IMG/VR virus record: IMGVR_UViG_3300037219_000017
Location: 1 to 64,000 of that record
Strand: one strand, 5' to 3'
DNA length: 64,000 bases
Source of the DNA: a virus
Shown here in pieces: positions 60,619 to 64,000 of the stretch; positions within the stretch are counted from its first letter, which is position 1, and every line of letters begins with the position of its first letter. The position numbers and the translations under genes are program-made. The notes below the pieces were generated by a model. The model did not search any database. It saw nothing but the letters and a program-made list of their open reading frames with translations, and was not told where the DNA came from.

Positions 60619-60723
60619 CCGCGGTTATTAAAGCGCTAACGTTTTGACAACACTTCGCGCCCGCGCAGCCCGCATGACTAATTCAGTGAGCATAATCCCC
60701 TAGTAGCAAAAGAGGTTTAATAT

Positions 60724-60987
60724 ATGATGATCAAAGGTATCCCACGACTTGCACCGTATATACGGGAAGTCACGCGCGACGGTAATCGCTGGCTAGCAGT
60801 TTGCAAACCGACGAGTTTGACCGATCGCATTGCTTTACGGTCTACTGAGAATCTTGTCATTACTTCAGCTATGCGCAATGCGCCGATGGGCGCGAGCGTG
60901 CTCTGCAATCAGAAAGCGGCATACTCGCGACGTTGCGGCCAATGGGCGCGCGCTGTTCGTAAAGCTCGATTCGCGGGGCGATCGTGA
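60724..60987 (+). CDS. Small early protein (87 residues)
   Basis: AAAGAGG before ATG 60724. Basic, with IPRLAPYIREVTRDGNRW and a Cys-containing C-terminal half. First rightward gene after the control region. No family recognised. Confidence 0.55.
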   Translation: MMIKGIPRLAPYIREVTRDGNRWLAVCKPTSLTDRIALRSTENLVITSAMRNAPMGASVLCNQKAAYSRRCGQWARAVRKARFAGRS

Positions 60988-61082
60988 AAGCGTTGGCAGG
61001 CTTGGCAATCGTCGTGTCCGGATGTGTCGCGGCGCAGTGGCTGATAATCGGCGCACTGTGGCTAATCGTGAGCATTCTGTGA
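60984..61082 (+). CDS. 32-residue membrane microprotein
   Basis: GTG start in a GTGA overlap with the preceding gene. MKALAGLAIVVSGCVAAQWL then IIGALWLIVSIL is almost wholly hydrophobic, with a lipobox-like VSGC. Coupling to the gene before supports expression; function unknown. Confidence 0.45.
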   Translation: MKALAGLAIVVSGCVAAQWLIIGALWLIVSIL

Positions 61083-61215
61083 GCGGCGCGGGCTTTTTCG
61101 CTTGGCCGCGACATGGTTGCGTATCCATACGAATCCGCATGGGATTTTGGGGGTACGTGTTTTTCTTCACAAGCTGAATCTAGCCTTAGCGCTTCGCTGC
61201 AAGCGTTGCGCTCGG

Positions 61216-61235
61216 GGTAGGTAAGTTCGCCTACC
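61216..61235 (+). promoter_or_regulatory. 6-bp hairpin in the leader of the 219-residue gene
   Basis: GGTAGG, eight-base loop, CCTACC ending 22 bases before the ATG and just before the CCCGGAG ribosome site. May stabilise the mRNA 5' end. The region 61,083-61,257 holds no other clear gene. Confidence 0.3.
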
Positions 61236-61257
61236 GCATAATCCCCGGAGTTCTTAT

Positions 61258-61917
61258 ATGTCAATCGTAAAATTGTTAGCAGCTGGCGCGGAATTCAACG
61301 AACTGGTTTCAAAGATCGGCAAGTCGTCGTCCGCAGTTCAGGCAGATATTCATCAAGCCGCTTGTTCAGCGTTTAATCATGCGTTCACGCATGGTGACAA
61401 TACTGGAGTCAGGCAGTTAATGGATGCGGTGGAACCCTCGAAGGGTATCCGCCGTCTTGCCATTGCTCACTGGTTCAACCATTTCAGTGACGGCAAGATC
61501 GTGCTATCTCAGGAAAAAGAGGTTAACGCGGACACTGGTTTCAAGGACTGGAAGATCAACCATGATCGTTTTCAGGGTTGGGACAAGTGCGACGTGCACA
61601 CCAATCTGACGGAAGTAATCGAGGAAGCGATGGAAACGTCTTTCGCTGACTTGGTTCCTGAGAAAGCTCATACAACGCTGATCCTCAAGAAGTTCCTCAA
61701 GAGCTTGTCACGGTCGGCTACCAATCGGAAGATGTTCGATGGTACGCGCATCCCGCAAGTGTCTGGCGAGGTTAACGAGATAGCGTCAATGTTGGTGGGC
61801 ATCGTCGAGAAGTACATGGCTGAGCGTGATGCAGCGAAGCCTTCGATCGATGTCGTCAACGCAATCAAGGATGCGCAGGTAGGCATCGACATCCCGGCGT
61901 TGCTGAAAGCAGCGTAA
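61258..61917 (+). CDS. Early 219-residue protein of unknown function
   Basis: CCCGGAG before the ATG and its own terminator after it, so it is probably strongly expressed alone. Sequence VQADIHQAACSAFNHAFTHG with a following RRLAIAHWFNHF resembles conserved early phage proteins I recall without function. Helical throughout; no catalytic motif. Confidence 0.75.
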   Translation: MSIVKLLAAGAEFNELVSKIGKSSSAVQADIHQAACSAFNHAFTHGDNTGVRQLMDAVEPSKGIRRLAIAHWFNHFSDGKIVLSQEKEVNADTGFKDWKINHDRFQGWDKCDVHTNLTEVIEEAMETSFADLVPEKAHTTLILKKFLKSLSRSATNRKMFDGTRIPQVSGEVNEIASMLVGIVEKYMAERDAAKPSIDVVNAIKDAQVGIDIPALLKAA

Positions 61918-61940
61918 CTGAAGGTCGCTTAGGTTATTTT

Positions 61941-61974
61941 CCCCGGTAGTGCACGTTGGCTACCGGGGTTTTTT
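61941..61974 (+). terminator. Rho-independent terminator
   Basis: CCCCGGTAG, ten-base loop, CTACCGGGG, then six T. Perfect 9-bp GC-rich stem 23 bases after the stop of the 219-residue gene. Confidence 0.92.
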
Positions 61975-62016
61975 CCTAAGCGTCGCTTTTTGGAGTTCAG
62001 CCCGCTGAGCCCGTGA

Positions 62017-62049
62017 GAGTGCTGCATCAGCCGAGTGTCGATAGCACTC
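62017..62049. repeat. Short inverted repeat upstream of a promoter
   Basis: GAGTGCT (62,017-62,023) and AGCACTC (62,043-62,049) with a 19-base gap, ending 8 bases before the TTGACA box. Could be an operator; could be chance. Confidence 0.3.
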
Positions 62050-62057
62050 AAAACCTA

Positions 62058-62088
62058 TTGACATCGCGCGGGCTCACCATGCTAAACT
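62058..62088 (+). promoter_or_regulatory. Candidate sigma70-type promoter
   Basis: A perfect TTGACA at 62,058-62,063, then TGCTAAACT as an extended -10 (TAAACT at 62,083-62,088, 19-base spacer; GCTAAA gives 17). Right after a terminator and before a run of small genes, the expected place for a new early transcript. The stretch 61,918-62,199 holds no convincing gene. Confidence 0.55.
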
Positions 62089-62199
62089 TTCGACGCGAGG
62101 CACGTGATTCTAGGCTTGTTTGCAATGCCTTTAACTTAAATGGCTGCGCAGGTATTCACGCGCCTCGCCCCTTTTTTCAATGCGAAAGGAAATGACACG

Positions 62200-62289
62200 A
62201 TGAAAGCTATTTGCCTCTTCCTTGTGGTGGCAATAATTCTAGGCATTTTAATTGTGTTCGGAGTACGCGACATCGCAGCGGCAGGATGA
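62200..62289 (+). CDS. 29-residue membrane microprotein
   Basis: GAAAGGA (62,184-62,190) nine bases before ATG 62200. MKAICLFLVVAIILGILIVF plus GVRDIAAAG is a single membrane helix. First gene after the candidate promoter. Could anchor in the host inner membrane; function unknown. Confidence 0.55.
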   Translation: MKAICLFLVVAIILGILIVFGVRDIAAAG

Positions 62290-62293
62290 TCCA

Positions 62294-62536
62294 ATGAGCT
62301 GTCTAACACACGCGCAGGAGGTAGCTAAAATCCGCGCGTTGCACGGACTACAATCAGAAGCCGAGCGCGTCGAGCGCGTCAAGTTCATGGTCGCGCATAA
62401 TGCCAAAGCTGAGGAGCTGTGGACGGCGTATAAGCCTAATCCGTGGCGCATGCCCGACCCGAAAGATAAACCCCCAACAGACACCGGCAGTTTGCGCGAC
62501 ATGATTGAGCACCAATATCAACGGAGGGCCAGATGA
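62294..62536 (+). CDS. Hypothetical 80-residue protein
   Basis: ATG 62294 with CAGGATGAT upstream. Helical, charged (QEVAKIRALHGLQSEAERVE), proline-rich end. Ends in ATGA overlap with the next gene. No family recognised. Confidence 0.6.
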   Translation: MSCLTHAQEVAKIRALHGLQSEAERVERVKFMVAHNAKAEELWTAYKPNPWRMPDPKDKPPTDTGSLRDMIEHQYQRRAR

Positions 62537-62766
62537 GAAATTTCAAATACCCGACTGAACGCGTGAGCGTACAGCTCCGTAGCCCGCCGGGTGGGTTCAC
62601 GTCGAAAGCGCTGGAGGACTCACGAGGCGCGCTGGCGCGAAGGCAGTTATCCGTCATGGATGGACCAAGGTGTAAAGTCTGCGGCGACCGGCGCACGCAC
62701 CTACGCCACGCGCGATTCGTGACTGAGTTCGACCACCAGTTTGTGCCAATGAGGATACAATCGTGA
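62533..62766 (+). CDS. Small protein with CxxC motif (77 residues)
   Basis: ATGA overlap. RCKVCGDRRTHLRHARF contains a CxxC followed by histidines, possibly zinc-binding. GTGA overlap with the following gene. No family recognised. Confidence 0.6.
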   Translation: MRNFKYPTERVSVQLRSPPGGFTSKALEDSRGALARRQLSVMDGPRCKVCGDRRTHLRHARFVTEFDHQFVPMRIQS

Positions 62767-62978
62767 CTGAGTTTTCATGGGATAGAGTGCCGTCGGCTGA
62801 CGCCACCGACAGGAATTACAACAGGCGCCGCAGGATACGGCGCGCGATCATCGAAGCAGCAGACAGGCGCATCCGTGATCGCAGACAGGCAGATCCGCCG
62901 ACGCTGTGCCTAGCCAGCGATTGCAAATGCGATCTGATCCATAAACTAGGCGGCGATACGCTCACGCTCGCGCCATGA
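62763..62978 (+). CDS. Small basic protein (71 residues)
   Basis: GTG start in GTGA overlap. An Arg-rich helix (RRRRIRRAIIEAADRRIRDR) then CLASDCKCDL. Could bind nucleic acid. No family recognised. Confidence 0.55.
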   Translation: MTEFSWDRVPSADATDRNYNRRRRIRRAIIEAADRRIRDRRQADPPTLCLASDCKCDLIHKLGGDTLTLAP

Positions 62979-63124
62979 AGCCAGAGGACGAGACTACAAT
63001 CGAGCTGCCGCTGTGGGAGATACAGGAAGCGTTCAAGCGCTTGTTACCTGGGCTAACATTTGGCACGAACGAGCTTCGAGCCGCCGAGCCCGCAGAATCG
63101 GAAGTTAAATGCGACCGAATGTGA
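62975..63124 (+). CDS. Small acidic protein (49 residues)
   Basis: ATGA overlap. MKPEDETTIELPLWEIQEAF, acidic, ends KCDRM. Too short for family recognition; the coupled start supports it. Confidence 0.5.
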   Translation: MKPEDETTIELPLWEIQEAFKRLLPGLTFGTNELRAAEPAESEVKCDRM

Positions 63125-63162
63125 GTCAGGCTTGGCGGCCCGATTTTTAATCAGGAGCTTCA

Positions 63163-63450
63163 ATGCTACCGGCACCGCAGATAGCAGCGTTATGGTTGAT
63201 GCTGCACCATCCTAGCTATCACCACAATTGGGTGGATAGCTCGTATCAGGACGAGATTGGGAATTTCGGCGATAGCTTAGCACTCGCAAGAACAAAGAGG
63301 TGTGGGCAGTTCCCGCGCATGCGTCGCTTGCTGATTGAGCTAAGCCGCGACATGCCGATCAGCGACTCAGATTCATATTACAGCGATGTATTCCTCGCAC
63401 TGATGGAGATAGCAGATGGCCACAGAACAGAAAAAGCAGGGCAAAGGTAA
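63163..63450 (+). CDS. Hypothetical 95-residue protein
   Basis: CAGGAG before the ATG. LPAPQIAALWLMLHHPSYHH and LIELSRDMPISDSDSYYSD are the notable segments; helical. Overlaps the next gene by 35 bases. No family recognised. Confidence 0.6.
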   Translation: MLPAPQIAALWLMLHHPSYHHNWVDSSYQDEIGNFGDSLALARTKRCGQFPRMRRLLIELSRDMPISDSDSYYSDVFLALMEIADGHRTEKAGQR

Positions 63451-63667
63451 GAAGCTGCGCCGCTGCTCGAAGCACGTGCCAATGTATAAGGAACAGTTCT
63501 TCACCACCGAGCGCAACAAGAAGCGCACGCTGGGTCGGCGCATCCGGCACCATCCCAATGACCTACAAGCGATCAAGCTGTACGACGCGCGCTACCACAT
63601 CGGCAGCGCCGGGCATCTCAACAATCTCACCGGCAAGGGTCGGTGGCTATTGGAGCGCCGCGCATGA
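63416..63667 (+). CDS. Small basic protein (83 residues)
   Basis: Starts within the end of the preceding gene. Lys/Arg-rich N terminus (KKQGKGKKLRRCSKHVPM), a mixed middle. ATGA overlap with the next gene. Possibly nucleic-acid binding. Confidence 0.55.
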   Translation: MATEQKKQGKGKKLRRCSKHVPMYKEQFFTTERNKKRTLGRRIRHHPNDLQAIKLYDARYHIGSAGHLNNLTGKGRWLLERRA

Positions 63668-63765
63668 ACACGCTCAGACGCTGGGCATTCAGGTTCTATT
63701 GGTTCGTGATGGCTATAACGACGGCCTTCACGATTTGGATTTATCTCAACTCACCGACAAATTAG
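63664..63765 (+). CDS. 33-residue membrane microprotein
   Basis: ATGA overlap with the preceding gene. MNTLRRWAFRFYWFVMAITT then AFTIWIYLNSPTN gives one membrane helix behind a basic start. Its stop lies within the ribosome site of the next gene. Confidence 0.5.
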   Translation: MNTLRRWAFRFYWFVMAITTAFTIWIYLNSPTN

Positions 63766-63773
63766 GAGATATC

Positions 63774-64000
63774 ATGTGTTTTTTGATTGATCGCGCAGTC
63801 ACGAGCTGCGCGCGTCGCACTGTCTATAAGATTGTGCGACCAGAGTCACGCACGCGATTCCACAGCCGCACATACTGCGGCGAGTTCGTAGTAGGCAAGG
63901 AAACTTTCGCGGATGCTGGTCGCACGTCCGGGGGTAGCAAGCGCAGGCACGCACACCACGGCATCTACGTGTTCTTGCATCTCAAACAAGCGCGCATCGA
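63774..64000 (+). CDS. Partial hypothetical protein running off the window
   Basis: TTAGGAGAT before ATG 63774; 75 residues visible before the right edge. Cys/Arg/His-rich (MCFLIDRAVTSCARRTVYKI, KRRHAHHGIYVFLHL). 3'-truncated, so full length is unknown. Confidence 0.6.
   Translation, partial: MCFLIDRAVTSCARRTVYKIVRPESRTRFHSRTYCGEFVVGKETFADAGRTSGGSKRRHAHHGIYVFLHLKQARI

Larger units (their letters stand above)
59644..60723. other. Gene-poor divergent control region
   Basis: About 1.08 kb between leftward late genes and rightward early genes. Open frames here (for example 59,722-60,018 and 60,161-60,493 plus, 59,709-59,948 minus) lack ribosome sites and good codon patterns. The right half is AT-rich, with a run of TA repeats near 60,400-60,415, GATAAC repeats and inverted repeats. 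Best read as an origin and/or early promoter region. Confidence 0.6.

Noticed and set aside
62013-62195. Plus-strand open frame of 60 codons over the candidate promoter
   Set aside because: No ribosome site, and the region has better promoter and operator signals.
1-64000. Temperate phage functions (integrase, repressor, att site)
   Set aside because: No recombinase or clear CI-like repressor seen; the tRNA gene alone is not evidence for an attachment site.

Overview
This window is most of the genome of a double-stranded DNA tailed phage (Caudoviricetes). It carries a large terminase, portal, scaffold-like protein, major capsid protein, collagen-like fibre and lysis genes. I see no tail sheath, tube, tape-measure or baseplate genes, and three large internal-virion-type proteins close the late operon, so a short-tailed (podovirus-like) particle is the best reading. 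An embedded Rz/Rz1 spanin pair points to a Gram-negative host. Coding is GC-rich and dense, and most neighbours overlap by 1 to 4 bases (ATGA, GTGA, TAATG, TGATG). Both window ends cut through genes, so these are not natural genome ends.

Layout. (1) 1-21.2 kb, plus strand: DNA metabolism. It opens with a MoxR-type AAA+ ATPase, a DUF3150-like protein and a VWA/HExxH protein. Next come a family A DNA polymerase, a Cas4/RecB-like nuclease, a calcineurin-like phosphoesterase, MazG, a DUF4406 protein, a dATP/dGTP-diphosphohydrolase-N (DUF5664)-like protein, a VRR-NUC nuclease, an Rv2179c-like exonuclease, an SNF2 helicase and a primase-helicase. (2) 21.2-59.6 kb, minus strand, transcribed from right to left: small membrane, exported and FN3-like proteins, packaging, capsid, connector and fibre genes, lysis cassette, two Gly/Ala-rich virion proteins, and a 2621-residue protein with a lytic transglycosylase and a zincin site. 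A tRNA(CAU) and an HNH gene sit at its upstream edge. (3) About 59.65-60.72 kb: a gene-poor, AT-rich, repeat-rich divergent region, the likely early control region or replication origin. (4) 60.7-64 kb, plus strand: tiny early-type genes, one 219-residue protein with a clear terminator, and a candidate sigma70-like promoter.

The plus-strand genes on the right probably continue, across sequence outside the window, into those on the left, so early and middle genes would form one arm and late genes the other, meeting tail to tail at 21,224-21,227. Distinctive features are seven stand-alone endonuclease VII-like HNH genes between core genes (three with altered active sites), exact tandem repeats in two late genes, the MoxR/DUF3150/VWA module and the giant ejected-type protein.
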